DNA from: CBDCGV01 sp965216955 | Lineage (GTDB): Bacteria > Bacteroidota > Bacteroidia > Chitinophagales > JADIYW01 | DNA: 64,000 bases | NCBI GenBank assembly: GCA_965216955.1 | Contig: CBDCGV010000006.1 | Span: 62,001 to 126,000 of the forward strand | Reading direction: 5' to 3' | Part shown: one piece after another, positions 53,028 through 62,084 of the stretch | How positions within the stretch are numbered: the first letter of the stretch is position 1 | Layout of the letters: each line of letters starts with the position of its first letter | Notes under the pieces: model-generated | Seen by the model: only the letters and a program-made list of their open reading frames with translations | Database searches by the model: none | Told to the model about the DNA's origin: nothing | Made by a program: the position numbers and the translations under genes

Positions 53028-55109
53028 CTAATAAGCACCATGCCTTTTTCTTAAAAACCATTCTAACGAAAGCCAAGCTAAAAGCACAAAAAATATCCAT
53101 TTAAAATCTAACAGAGAAGATATGGAAAAGTCATCAAAAAGTATGGGCTTTAGATTTATATCATTAGAAAGATCCTTATTTAAATTTTCTAGATCATGAG
53201 CATAATACAGTCTTCCATTCGTTTCGGCTGTAATTTGTTTTAAAAGTTTATGATCAGCTCTGGTATTTAACTTTTCAAGTAAAATAGGTTTTACTACAAA
53301 AGAAGTAGATGCGCTCATCTTTTTCCCACTAACTTCAACACGGGCAGTTGCCAGATAGTTGCCAATAGGTAGTATGCCTAAATTAACATCATAGTAATCA
53401 CTTTTACGATTCATTACATATTTATAAACATCTCCTTTTTTTTCTTTAACAGTCACGTTTACCTCATGTTCTGTAATAGCTTCGTAGTTATTATTATAAA
53501 GTTCTGCTTCTAAAACAATCTCTTGATTTTCAGCATATAAATTCTTAATTGAGTTCAGTCTAAACTTCCTTTTGTCCTCCTCAATTGTCAAATATTGAAC
53601 GATCTGGTTTGATAACTCTTCAAGTCCAATATGCTCACTTCCAGTTTGAATATTTTTCAATTCATCCATCATTGCCCATCTCCAAAAACCATCACCTATT
53701 GTAACACAAGACTTTTTTCCATTTTGATTAAACAATGTTATCAGAGGATCATCTGTTTCTACTTGTCCGATACGTTGCAACAATATAGGCATACTTTCTT
53801 CATTAGCATTATACTCTCCAAATGGAGCTATTAAAGGTGGATACCCATCTATTCTGTTTAGAGTTTCCTTGTCCAGTTTAAAGACTTCAAAGTTTTTATT
53901 ATAATGAGGATAAATTTCATTAGTTCTTTTTCCGTTTGTATTAATAGTTAAGCCATATTTTGAATTATTAAACTTATTAAAATCAACAGAAGAAGTAATT
54001 ATATGCCATACGGGCTTGCCAGAAGGATCTGAGAAAGTGTGTTTTTTTGACGGAAGACCATGTAATATGATACAATCATAATCTGAAATGTTCTTGTTCA
54101 ATCTATTTATGCGCTCCGATTCAAATTGCAAATTACGCTGCTTTGAAAAAATACGATTTAAAGCACCTATATCAGGATGGGGGGCATCATAAATTAACAA
54201 TACTTTTTTTCGACCTTCGATTATATCTATGTAAGCATAACTTGTATTATTAACAATATTCTTTTCTCCCTTAATATTAGACAGTTCGACTTTAAATTTA
54301 TTGACACCCTCTTTTTCTGCATTTAAGGTGATACTGACCGTTTTAATAAAATTATCCTTATTGATATTTATTTCTTGTTTAAAAACTATTGCACCTTTAT
54401 AATCAAATATTTTTAATACTGTAGTTGCTCCTGAAAAGTTTAAAGCATGGATATCTATATGCATATCAAATGCATCTCCAGCATAAATTACCTTGTTATA
54501 TCGTAGTGTTTTGATGTAAGCATCTTTTACTTTAGAGCTATCTCCTAAAGCAATAGCATACATTGTTATTCCTGCATCCATCCCTTTATACAATGGATTG
54601 ACCCCCTCATTATATATGCCATCCGTAGACAATATTACTGCTCCTAGTTCTTGATTTGCATATCGTTCGTTTATTGCATCTAAGACTGCCCCTAAATTGG
54701 TTGTTTTCTGGCTATAATCTGGCAATTCCCAATTACTTAATGTATTACCAAACGTAAATTTTTCAATATCATAATCTTTAGAAAGCAACCTTAAAGTATT
54801 ATCTATATTAGTTCTATATAACGCAAGTAATTTACTATCTGTTTCTTCTTTAATTGATGCGCTATTGTCTTCAAGAAATACAATTAGTGGCTTAATCTCA
54901 TTTGTCTGCTTAGATTTTAGTAACGGGGATAATAATAGAAATGAAATAATTGATACTCCAAAAGTTCTTAATACAGCTAAAAAAAAATTAAGTGATTTGT
55001 TTTGGACTTGTTTATTCCTAAAATAAAGTAACAATGAAAATGAAATGCCTAATAGCAAACAAAAGACAATGAACCAATTGGGATAATCTAAAACAATTTG
55101 GCTATTCAA
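53028..55109 (-). CDS. membrane-anchored von Willebrand factor A-like protein
   Basis: The 693-residue protein has two N-terminal transmembrane helices (about 13-30 and 41-62) and one at the C-terminus (FKWIFFVLLAWLSLEWFLRK). The metal-ion-dependent adhesion motif DNSAS lies at 81-85 and starts a VWA-like domain. Central regions are beta-rich and resemble the large periplasmic part of BatA-like proteins. The family is common in Bacteroidota without a defined role. It lies 6 bases after fabG. Confidence 0.78.
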   Translation of the reverse strand: MNSQIVLDYPNWFIVFCLLLGISFSLLLYFRNKQVQNKSLNFFLAVLRTFGVSIISFLLLSPLLKSKQTNEIKPLIVFLEDNSASIKEETDSKLLALYRTNIDNTLRLLSKDYDIEKFTFGNTLSNWELPDYSQKTTNLGAVLDAINERYANQELGAVILSTDGIYNEGVNPLYKGMDAGITMYAIALGDSSKVKDAYIKTLRYNKVIYAGDAFDMHIDIHALNFSGATTVLKIFDYKGAIVFKQEININKDNFIKTVSITLNAEKEGVNKFKVELSNIKGEKNIVNNTSYAYIDIIEGRKKVLLIYDAPHPDIGALNRIFSKQRNLQFESERINRLNKNISDYDCIILHGLPSKKHTFSDPSGKPVWHIITSSVDFNKFNNSKYGLTINTNGKRTNEIYPHYNKNFEVFKLDKETLNRIDGYPPLIAPFGEYNANEESMPILLQRIGQVETDDPLITLFNQNGKKSCVTIGDGFWRWAMMDELKNIQTGSEHIGLEELSNQIVQYLTIEEDKRKFRLNSIKNLYAENQEIVLEAELYNNNYEAITEHEVNVTVKEKKGDVYKYVMNRKSDYYDVNLGILPIGNYLATARVEVSGKKMSASTSFVVKPILLEKLNTRADHKLLKQITAETNGRLYYAHDLENLNKDLSNDINLKPILFDDFSISSLLDFKWIFFVLLAWLSLEWFLRKRHGAY

Positions 55110-55115
55110 AACAAA

Positions 55116-55859
55116 TTAAGTATTTAATGCGCCACAAACGCTAATTACTTGTCCAGAAATATAACTTGATCTCTCTGAGCCTAAAAAAACTGCGCAATTA
55201 GCTATTTCTTCAACACTTCCGAAACGCTTTAATGGTATTGCCTCTAAGTACTTTTCCCTTACAGTTTCTGAAAGCTCAGCTGTCATTTCAGTACTAACAA
55301 ATCCGGGAGCAATAACATTACACCGTAAGTTTCGACTTCCCATTTCTTTGGCAATGGACTTGGAAAACCCAATAATCCCAGCTTTTGACGCTGCATAATT
55401 ACTTTGCCCTGCATTACCAGTTATACCAACTACAGATGCTATGTTAACAATTGAGCCACTACCAGATCTCATTAACAATTTTAGTGCGTTTTTTGTTAAG
55501 TTAAAAACAGATTTAAGATTAGTATTAATCACATTATCCCATTGCTCTTCAGACATTCTAAGCAATAAATTATCCTGAGTAATACCTGCGTTATTTACTA
55601 AAACGTCTAATCCACCAAAAATTTCTTTCACCTGATTCACTAATTCTTCTGCTGATGAAATATCTGAAGCATCCGATTTAATGGCTCTAATACTTCCATA
55701 CTCTTCTAGTTCATCAACCAATTTCTTAGCTTCTTCTTCAGAGGATCGATAACTAAAAATCACAGAAGCTCCTTCATCAACAAACTTCCTAACAATTCCA
55801 GCGCCAATTCCCTTGCTTCCACCTGTAATCAATGCCTTTTTACCCTCTAACGCTTTCAT
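55116..55859 (-). CDS. fabG: 3-oxoacyl-[ACP] reductase
   Basis: The 247-residue short-chain dehydrogenase reduces beta-ketoacyl-ACP with NADPH in fatty acid synthesis. Markers: ITGGSKGIGAGIV (cofactor loop), LVNNAGITQDNLLLRM, NIASVVGITGNAGQSNYAASKAGI with the Ser-Tyr-Lys triad, and NVIAPGFVSTEMT. The open frame reaches back to 55946, but those 29 residues overlap sucD and have no family counterpart. The ATG at 55859 (MKALEGKKALITGG) is therefore the start. Confidence 0.93.
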   Translation of the reverse strand: MKALEGKKALITGGSKGIGAGIVRKFVDEGASVIFSYRSSEEEAKKLVDELEEYGSIRAIKSDASDISSAEELVNQVKEIFGGLDVLVNNAGITQDNLLLRMSEEQWDNVINTNLKSVFNLTKNALKLLMRSGSGSIVNIASVVGITGNAGQSNYAASKAGIIGFSKSIAKEMGSRNLRCNVIAPGFVSTEMTAELSETVREKYLEAIPLKRFGSVEEIANCAVFLGSERSSYISGQVISVCGALNT

Positions 55860-55879
55860 AGAATGACTGACTTTAAAGT

Positions 55880-56749
55880 TTACCCTAATGCAGTTATCAT
55901 TGTAGCACCTATATCTGCTGGGGAAGCTACCACATGAATACCACACTGTTTCATTATTTCCATTTTAGCCGCTGCAGTATCATTCTTTCCACCAATAATA
56001 GCACCTGCATGTCCCATTCTACGACCTTTAGGAGCCGTTTGCCCTGCAATAAAACCAACAACCGGTTTTGTTCCATTTCCCTTTATCCATTCGGCAGCTT
56101 CTGCCTCCATTCCTCCACCAATCTCGCCAATCATAATAATACCCTCTGTTTTTTCATCAGCCATAAATAGCTGGATGATTTTTTTCATAGAACTCCCTAT
56201 AATAGGATCTCCACCTATGCCTACACAAGTCGATTGCCCCATTCCTGCTTTGGTGACCTGATCTACCGCCTCATAGGTTAATGTTCCAGACCGAGATACA
56301 ATTCCAATTGTACCTGGATTATGAATAAAACCCGGCATAATTCCTACTTTGCATTCTCCAGGGGTAATAATTCCTGGACAATTCGGTCCAATCAAATGGC
56401 TATTTCTGTCGTTTACAAAAATTTTTGCCTTAATCATATCCTGTGTAGGAATTCCCTCTGTTATAGCAATAATCACTTCTATACCTGCATCGGCCGCCTC
56501 CATAATAGCATCTCCCGCAAAAGCTGGAGGTACAAAGATTACAGAGACATTAGCTCCTTCTTCTTTAACTGCATTTTCAACGGTGTTAAAAACAGGGCGG
56601 TCAAGATGTTGGCTCCCTCCTTTTCCCGGTGTTACACCACCCACAACATTAGAGCCATATTCTATCATTTGAGCGGCATGAAAAGACCCCTCTTTACCAG
56701 TAAAGCCCTGTACTATAATTCTTGAATCTTTATTTACTAAAATGCTCAT
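55880..56749 (-). CDS. sucD: succinate--CoA ligase subunit alpha
   Basis: The 289-residue subunit binds CoA and carries the phosphohistidine. Markers: RIIVQGFTGKEGSFHAAQM, FVPPAFAGDAIMEA, IGPNCPGIITPGECKVGIMPG, GRSGTLTYEA-type loop, and the active-site His in GRRMGHAGAIIGG. sucC is not next to it; the pair is split, as in several Bacteroidota. It lies between mlaF (16 bases) and fabG (20 bases). Confidence 0.96.
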   Translation of the reverse strand: MSILVNKDSRIIVQGFTGKEGSFHAAQMIEYGSNVVGGVTPGKGGSQHLDRPVFNTVENAVKEEGANVSVIFVPPAFAGDAIMEAADAGIEVIIAITEGIPTQDMIKAKIFVNDRNSHLIGPNCPGIITPGECKVGIMPGFIHNPGTIGIVSRSGTLTYEAVDQVTKAGMGQSTCVGIGGDPIIGSSMKKIIQLFMADEKTEGIIMIGEIGGGMEAEAAEWIKGNGTKPVVGFIAGQTAPKGRRMGHAGAIIGGKNDTAAAKMEIMKQCGIHVVASPADIGATMITALG

Positions 56750-56765
56750 CTACTTTATTTATGTT

Positions 56766-57539
56766 TTACGTATTTTTCATCTTTTGAATCCGTACATCTC
56801 TCGCCTCTTTCAAAAAATTAGAGGCAAATATAAAACCATTCAATTCTTCATTTTCAGCGTAGAATAATGACTTGCTATTCCCTTCCCAATGCTTTTCTCC
56901 TTTATGAAGAAATAAGATCTTATCTCCAATTCCCATTACCGAATTCATATCATGTGTATTGACTAAGGTTGTAATATTATGCTCTATAGTAATTTCTCTT
57001 ATCAACTCATCAATAACAATGGCCGTTTGTGGATCTAGTCCAGAATTGGGTTCATCACAAAATAAGTACTTAGGGTTTAAAACGATCGCTCTAGCAATAC
57101 CCACCCTTTTTTGCATACCTCCACTAACTTCCGAAGGATACTTTTTATTAGCATTGACTAAATTAACACGAGATAATACTTCATTGACTCTGTCCCTTTT
57201 ATCACTCATAGACATTTTTGTAAACATGTCTAATGGAAAACGAACATTTTCTTCTACCGTTAAAGAATCAAAAAGTGCGTTCCCTTGAAATAACATCCCT
57301 AACTCTGTCCTCACCTTTTTCTTGTCTTTTACAGACATTTCTCCATAGTTCCTGCCATCATATTTTACAACACCCGAAGTTGGATCTAGTAATCCAACAA
57401 TACACTTAATGAGTACGGTCTTACCTGAACCGCTCATACCAATAATTAAATTAGTTTGTCCAGGTTCAAAAGTCGTTGTTATTCCTTTGAGTACCTCTTG
57501 TTCTCCAAATGACTTTTTAATGTTATTAATCTCAATCAT
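56766..57539 (-). CDS. ABC transporter ATPase, MlaF-like
   Basis: The 257-residue nucleotide-binding subunit of an MCE-type lipid transport system has Walker A IGMSGSGKTVL, signature VSGGMQKRVGIARAI and Walker B YLFCDEPNSGLDP, the last being typical of the MlaF branch. It moves phospholipids between inner and outer membranes together with MlaE and an MCE protein. No MCE-domain (MlaD) gene follows here. It overlaps the permease gene by 4 bases (ATGA). Confidence 0.92.
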   Translation of the reverse strand: MIEINNIKKSFGEQEVLKGITTTFEPGQTNLIIGMSGSGKTVLIKCIVGLLDPTSGVVKYDGRNYGEMSVKDKKKVRTELGMLFQGNALFDSLTVEENVRFPLDMFTKMSMSDKRDRVNEVLSRVNLVNANKKYPSEVSGGMQKRVGIARAIVLNPKYLFCDEPNSGLDPQTAIVIDELIREITIEHNITTLVNTHDMNSVMGIGDKILFLHKGEKHWEGNSKSLFYAENEELNGFIFASNFLKEARDVRIQKMKNT

Positions 57540-58279
57540 TGCAACAAAAGGAAAGTTAATAGATAATCAAAAAGCAATACCATTATACTACTTATTACCA
57601 CAGCTCGCGTGCTTGCTTTTCCAATTTCAAGCGCTCCTCCCATAGCATAATACCCTTGATAACAAGAGATAGAAGTGAGTAAATACCCAAAGACAGTTGC
57701 TTTTAAAAGCATCACCCTAATGTTATAGGCATCAAAAAAACTTAAGACCCCTTGAATATATTCTGTTTTTGAGACATATCCTGAAGCAGCCCCAGCAACC
57801 ATTCCTCCCCAAATTCCTAGAACTGCTGATATAATTACCAATATTGGAATCATAATAATTGCAGCAATAATTTTAGGTCCTATTAAATATGCTTTGGTAT
57901 GTACACCCATAATCTCCAATGCGTCTATTTGTTCGGTAAGCCTCATTGTTCCGAGCTCCGAGGAAATATTTGAGCCAACTTTACCCGCTAAAATCAAACA
58001 TGAAATAGTTGGAGCAAACTCTAAGATCATAGTCTCTTTGACTACATATCCAACATACATCATTGGAACAAAAGAATCTTTTAAGTTATAGGCAAATTGT
58101 ACTGCAGAAACGGCTCCAATAAAAACGGAAATTATACCGATTATAATTAGAGAGCCTACACCAATATTTTGCATCTGCCTAATTAACTCTTTCCAGTACA
58201 TAGCTGTTCTTTCTGGCCTTACAAATAAGCTCTTAAGTGTCAGCATGTACCTTCCTATATGAAATAATGGACCTCTCAT
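57536..58279 (-). CDS. MlaE-family ABC transporter permease
   Basis: The 247-residue protein has about five transmembrane helices and the conserved region EFAPTISCLILAGKVGSNISSELGTMRLTEQIDALEIMG, the hallmark of MlaE permeases. It forms the membrane core of a lipid transporter with the MlaF-like ATPase encoded next. It is the first gene of the six-gene minus-strand run. Confidence 0.93.
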   Translation of the reverse strand: MRGPLFHIGRYMLTLKSLFVRPERTAMYWKELIRQMQNIGVGSLIIIGIISVFIGAVSAVQFAYNLKDSFVPMMYVGYVVKETMILEFAPTISCLILAGKVGSNISSELGTMRLTEQIDALEIMGVHTKAYLIGPKIIAAIIMIPILVIISAVLGIWGGMVAGAASGYVSKTEYIQGVLSFFDAYNIRVMLLKATVFGYLLTSISCYQGYYAMGGALEIGKASTRAVVISSIMVLLFDYLLTFLLLQ

Positions 58280-58415
58280 AAATTTGTGTGCTAAAAATAG
58301 ACTATTTTTGATAACTAACTAAACAGATCAAATGTTGTTTTATTTTTTCCTTAAAAGAATTGAATAAAATAACATTTATAGATATTAATCACACATTTAA
58401 TAAAGTGCTTTAAGT

Positions 58416-59117
58416 ATGAATATTGTTGTAAGTGGAGCCTCTAGAGGAATTGGGAGAGCTATTGCATTGAAGTTTGCTTCCAAGGCTTTTAACGTTGCTG
58501 TTTGTTCAAGAAATGAAGAAAAGCTTAAGGAAATCGAAAAAGAATTGAAAGATGTAAATCCAAATGGAAATCATCTAATAGTTCAAGCAGACATGTCTAA
58601 TAAAAATGACGTCATTGAATTTGCCCAAATAATAAAATCTCAATTCAATACTATAGAAGTATTAGTTAACAATGCAGGGGTATTCTTACCAGGAAAAATG
58701 CTAGAGGAAAGTGATGGTGTTTTCGAAAAAATGATAGAAACTAATCTATATGGCGCCTATTACCTTACAAGAGCGCTGATAAAAAACATGATAGATAAAA
58801 ACAATGGTCATATAATTAATATCTGTTCTGTTGCCAGCTTAAAAGCTTACCCAAATGGAGGGACTTATACAGTAAGTAAGTTTGCATTATTAGGTTTTTC
58901 AAAATCCTTAAGAGAGGAGTTAAAAGAAAATAATATCAGAGTTACCTCTGTTATGCCAGGCGCAACAATAACAGACTCTTGGGAAGGCGTTAATTTACCA
59001 AATTCAAGATTTATGCCTCCAAAAGATATTGCGCAAAGTATCTGGGATATATACAAACTGAGTGATAGAACAGTCGTTGAAGATATTATCTTAAGACCTC
59101 AACTAGGAGACATATAA
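58416..59117 (+). CDS. short-chain dehydrogenase/reductase
   Basis: The 233-residue classical SDR has the cofactor loop SGASRGIGRAIALKF, VLVNNAGVFLPG, and the Ser-Tyr-Lys triad (ICSVASLKAYPNGGTYTVSKFAL). NADPH preference is likely from the basic residue after the loop. The substrate is unknown, and no pathway partner is adjacent. A TATTTTTG at 58303-58310 could be its -7 element, with a leader of about 100 bases. Confidence 0.88.
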   Translation: MNIVVSGASRGIGRAIALKFASKAFNVAVCSRNEEKLKEIEKELKDVNPNGNHLIVQADMSNKNDVIEFAQIIKSQFNTIEVLVNNAGVFLPGKMLEESDGVFEKMIETNLYGAYYLTRALIKNMIDKNNGHIINICSVASLKAYPNGGTYTVSKFALLGFSKSLREELKENNIRVTSVMPGATITDSWEGVNLPNSRFMPPKDIAQSIWDIYKLSDRTVVEDIILRPQLGDI

Positions 59118-59161
59118 TTACAAATCATCATTCCCTCAGAATTCAGAATTCTCTCATTCAA

Positions 59162-59314
59162 TTATCTACTCTTATAAGGTTTAGCCTTTGGATTCAAATT
59201 TCTATCCTTTGCATACCATCCCCCACCTTTACAAGTAGAAGCGCAAGATGTTGCTAAAAAAATAGTCATTAAGGCTAATAAGAACAATTTGATTGGATAA
59301 TTATATCGCTGCAT
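59162..59314 (-). CDS. tiny lipoprotein
   Basis: About 50 residues from the ATG at 59314. The signal helix LFLLALMTIFLATSC ends in a lipobox. The mature part is only about 27 residues, with CKGGGWYAKDRNLNPKAKPYKSR, basic at the end. The frame extends 10 residues further upstream, but the later start places the hydrophobic core correctly. Function unknown. Confidence 0.55.
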   Translation of the reverse strand: MQRYNYPIKLFLLALMTIFLATSCASTCKGGGWYAKDRNLNPKAKPYKSR

Positions 59315-59404
59315 AATTTTGCTTTTCGAGATTAAACGAAGCACCGCTTTTTATTATTATGTCAAAACTAATAGACATAAAACATTTCCTTAAAAGTAAA
59401 CAGC

Positions 59405-59412
59405 TAACTTTG
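59405..59412 (+). promoter_or_regulatory. -7 promoter element for the ccoI-like gene
   Basis: TAACTTTG fits TAnnTTTG and lies 13 bases before the start codon, so the leader would be very short. No -33 TTTG at 19 bases. Confidence 0.45.
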
Positions 59413-59424
59413 CTTAATAAATAA

Positions 59425-61821
59425 ATGGTCACTGCAGCAAAAAATACGATCTGTTATCATTGTGGCGACACCTGTTATGCAAATAATATAATCCTTTTAG
59501 AAGACAAACCTTTTTGTTGCAATGGTTGTAAATCTGTTTATAAAATCCTGCACGACAATTCATTAGATCAATACTATTCTATTGAGAATAAGCCGGGCAT
59601 TAAACCACCTGAAGAAAATTATTTTGATTACTTAGAGTTAGAAGAAGTACGAAAAAAAATAATTCAATATGAAGATGAAAAACAAATAAGACTCCAACTT
59701 TTTATTCCGAGTATACATTGCAGTTCTTGTATTTTTTTACTTGAACAATTACATAAAATAAACCCAATATTTAATTATAGTAGAATAAATTATACAAAAA
59801 AAGAAATTACTATATCGGTAAAGTCTAGTCCAAATGCAATTCAAGCGGTCTTTGAGCTTTTAAGTCGTTTAGGATATGCCCCTCATATTCCTCTTAAGAA
59901 TGAAAGAGATAAAAATCATGAATCTGAAAACTTAATAATTCCAATTGGAATTGTAGGTTTTTGTTTTGGGAATATCATGCTTCTAAGTTTCCCAGAATAC
60001 GTTTCAGGAGGAAAGCCTATTGATCCGACATTAAAAACTATTTTTTCCTTACTTATTATTGCCCTAACCATTCCAGTTCTACTATTTGGGGCTAAAAGAT
60101 ATTTTAAAGCGGCCTATAAAAGTTTAGGACAAAAATATTTAAGCATCGACATTCCTGTTGCACTAGGTATTTCGGCTCTTTTATTAAGAAGTTTATATGA
60201 AATAATTCTTAAAGGAAATGCCGGTTATTTTGATTCATTAGCAGGACTTATATTCTTTTTGTTAATAGGTCGATGGTTTCAATCTAAAACTTATGATCAC
60301 TTATCTTTCGAAAAAGATTTTAAATCTTTTTTTCCACTTGCCATCTTAAAAAAACAGGCTTCTATATTCAAGGCCACCCCTATTCAAGAATTAAAAACAG
60401 GGGATATTATTAGACTGAGAAATCAGGAAGTTCTACCTGTAAATGCCAGTCTTATGAATGAGCAAGCCACTTTTGACTACAGCTTTGTAACCGGCGAATC
60501 TCAGTTAGTTAAAAAAAGCCAAACTGACAAGTTATTTGCTGGAGGGAAACTTATAGGCAATGCGGTAGAACTGATAGTTGAAAACCCAAGTAATCAAAGC
60601 TATCTGGCAGAATTATGGAGAGAGCAAGATGAAGAAACTATGCATAATAAACTTCATTCTTTTATAAACAAAGTAAGCCATCGTTTTACCTTAACCATCT
60701 TAATAATCGCATGCTTAGGCTTTACATACTGGCTCTATAAATCCAACATAAGCAATGCTTTAGAAATACTTACCTCTATTCTTATTGTTGCATGCCCATG
60801 TGCTTTGGCTTTGGTCATTCCCTTCACTTATGGAAGTGCCGATAGACATCTAGGAAAGCTAGGCATATATCTTAAGAAGGCGGAGATAATAGAATCTTTA
60901 TACAATATTAAGAACATTGTTTTTGATAAAACAGGCACACTTACCAAATCCTCTTCTGAAAAAATAACTTATGATGGTCAAGTATTAACTTCCTTAATTC
61001 AAAATCACCTTTCTAGTATATTGACTAACTCTATTCATCCGCTAAGCCAGCAAGTTGCTAGTCATCTTAATCAACCAACAAGTATTTCAAATGTTATTGA
61101 TTATAAAGAGATTACAGGCTTAGGAATAAAAGCAATTGTAGATAATAATCACTATTTTATTGGATCTTTAAAATGGCTAAAACAAAATAAATTAACCATC
61201 TCTTCCTCTTTAAAAAATAACCCCTCTACTATGGTGTGGATTGGAAAGGATAAAAAGGTACTAGGTTGCTTCAAAATAGGCAATACCTATAGAAAAGGTG
61301 TTTTAGATATTATAAAACTGCTTAAAAAGAAATTTAAGATTACAATTCTATCAGGAGACACAGATCATGAAAAAGAGTATTTATTAAAGGAAGTTGGTGC
61401 AAATGTAGATCTTCTATTCAATCAAAATCCTCTAGATAAGCAAAAGTATATTCAAAATACAGAAAGCACTATTATGCTTGGAGATGGTATTAATGATGCC
61501 GCCGCTCTTAAAGCAAGTGCTGTAGGTATATCTATAACTGAAGATATATCTACATTTACACCTAACTCTGATATCATAATGGATGCAAATCAAATATCAA
61601 GATTACCTTCTCTGTTACAATTTGGGAAAGACTGTAGAAAAGTAATTTACTGTTGCCTTACACTATCCTTTCTTTATAACATTATTGGACTTACCTTTGC
61701 GTTACAAGGACATTTAACACCATTTGTTGCAGCAGTACTCATGCCTATAAGTTCTATATCTGTAGTAATAACATCAACGAGTTTAACTACTTGGTTTGTA
61801 AAAAGAAGGAACCTTTTATAA
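59425..61821 (+). CDS. ccoI: copper-translocating P1B-type ATPase, CcoI/FixI type
   Basis: 798 residues. The N-terminal cysteine-rich metal domain has CYHCGDTCYAN (Cys10, Cys13, Cys17) and CCNGC (31-35). An HMA domain carries CSSC (Cys99, Cys102). The membrane metal site is CPC in VACPCALAL. The phosphorylation motif DKTGT, TGES (VTGESQLV) and GDGINDAAALK are intact. It supplies copper to cbb3-type cytochrome oxidase during assembly. That role fits its place just before ccoS and the fused ccoNO. It overlaps ccoS by one base (TAATG). Confidence 0.94.
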   Translation: MVTAAKNTICYHCGDTCYANNIILLEDKPFCCNGCKSVYKILHDNSLDQYYSIENKPGIKPPEENYFDYLELEEVRKKIIQYEDEKQIRLQLFIPSIHCSSCIFLLEQLHKINPIFNYSRINYTKKEITISVKSSPNAIQAVFELLSRLGYAPHIPLKNERDKNHESENLIIPIGIVGFCFGNIMLLSFPEYVSGGKPIDPTLKTIFSLLIIALTIPVLLFGAKRYFKAAYKSLGQKYLSIDIPVALGISALLLRSLYEIILKGNAGYFDSLAGLIFFLLIGRWFQSKTYDHLSFEKDFKSFFPLAILKKQASIFKATPIQELKTGDIIRLRNQEVLPVNASLMNEQATFDYSFVTGESQLVKKSQTDKLFAGGKLIGNAVELIVENPSNQSYLAELWREQDEETMHNKLHSFINKVSHRFTLTILIIACLGFTYWLYKSNISNALEILTSILIVACPCALALVIPFTYGSADRHLGKLGIYLKKAEIIESLYNIKNIVFDKTGTLTKSSSEKITYDGQVLTSLIQNHLSSILTNSIHPLSQQVASHLNQPTSISNVIDYKEITGLGIKAIVDNNHYFIGSLKWLKQNKLTISSSLKNNPSTMVWIGKDKKVLGCFKIGNTYRKGVLDIIKLLKKKFKITILSGDTDHEKEYLLKEVGANVDLLFNQNPLDKQKYIQNTESTIMLGDGINDAAALKASAVGISITEDISTFTPNSDIIMDANQISRLPSLLQFGKDCRKVIYCCLTLSFLYNIIGLTFALQGHLTPFVAAVLMPISSISVVITSTSLTTWFVKRRNLL

Positions 61822-61982
61822 TGAATATTATCATTATATTAATTGGATGTAGCATTTTGGTAGCGCTTATTTTTTTAATCGCTTTTATAATCTCCGTAAA
61901 ATCAGGGCAATACGACGATACTTATTCTCCTCCGCATCGAATTTTGTTCGATGAAAAAGAGCCAAAAAACCATGAAAAATAG
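61821..61982 (+). CDS. ccoS: cbb3-type cytochrome oxidase assembly protein CcoS
   Basis: About 53 residues with one N-terminal transmembrane helix (IIIILIGCSILVALIFLIAFIISV) and the conserved GQYDDTYSPPHRILFD tail, a family signature. It is needed for cofactor insertion into cbb3 oxidase. The ATG at 61821 overlaps the ATPase stop (TAATG). The open frame begins further upstream, but those codons lie inside the ATPase gene. Confidence 0.92.
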   Translation: MNIIIILIGCSILVALIFLIAFIISVKSGQYDDTYSPPHRILFDEKEPKNHEK

Positions 61983-62084
61983 CCTTTTTTACTCATAGTA
62001 ACTTTCGTCAATCTCAAAGGTGATGCTCGTCATCTTTAAATTTTGAAACCTTCATTTCCTTTGTATATATAACAAAGTATCTAT

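Noticed and set aside
55860..55946. N-terminal extension of FabG to 55946
   Set aside because: The extra 29 residues overlap the sucD coding end and do not match the SDR family, whose fold starts at the ATG 55859.
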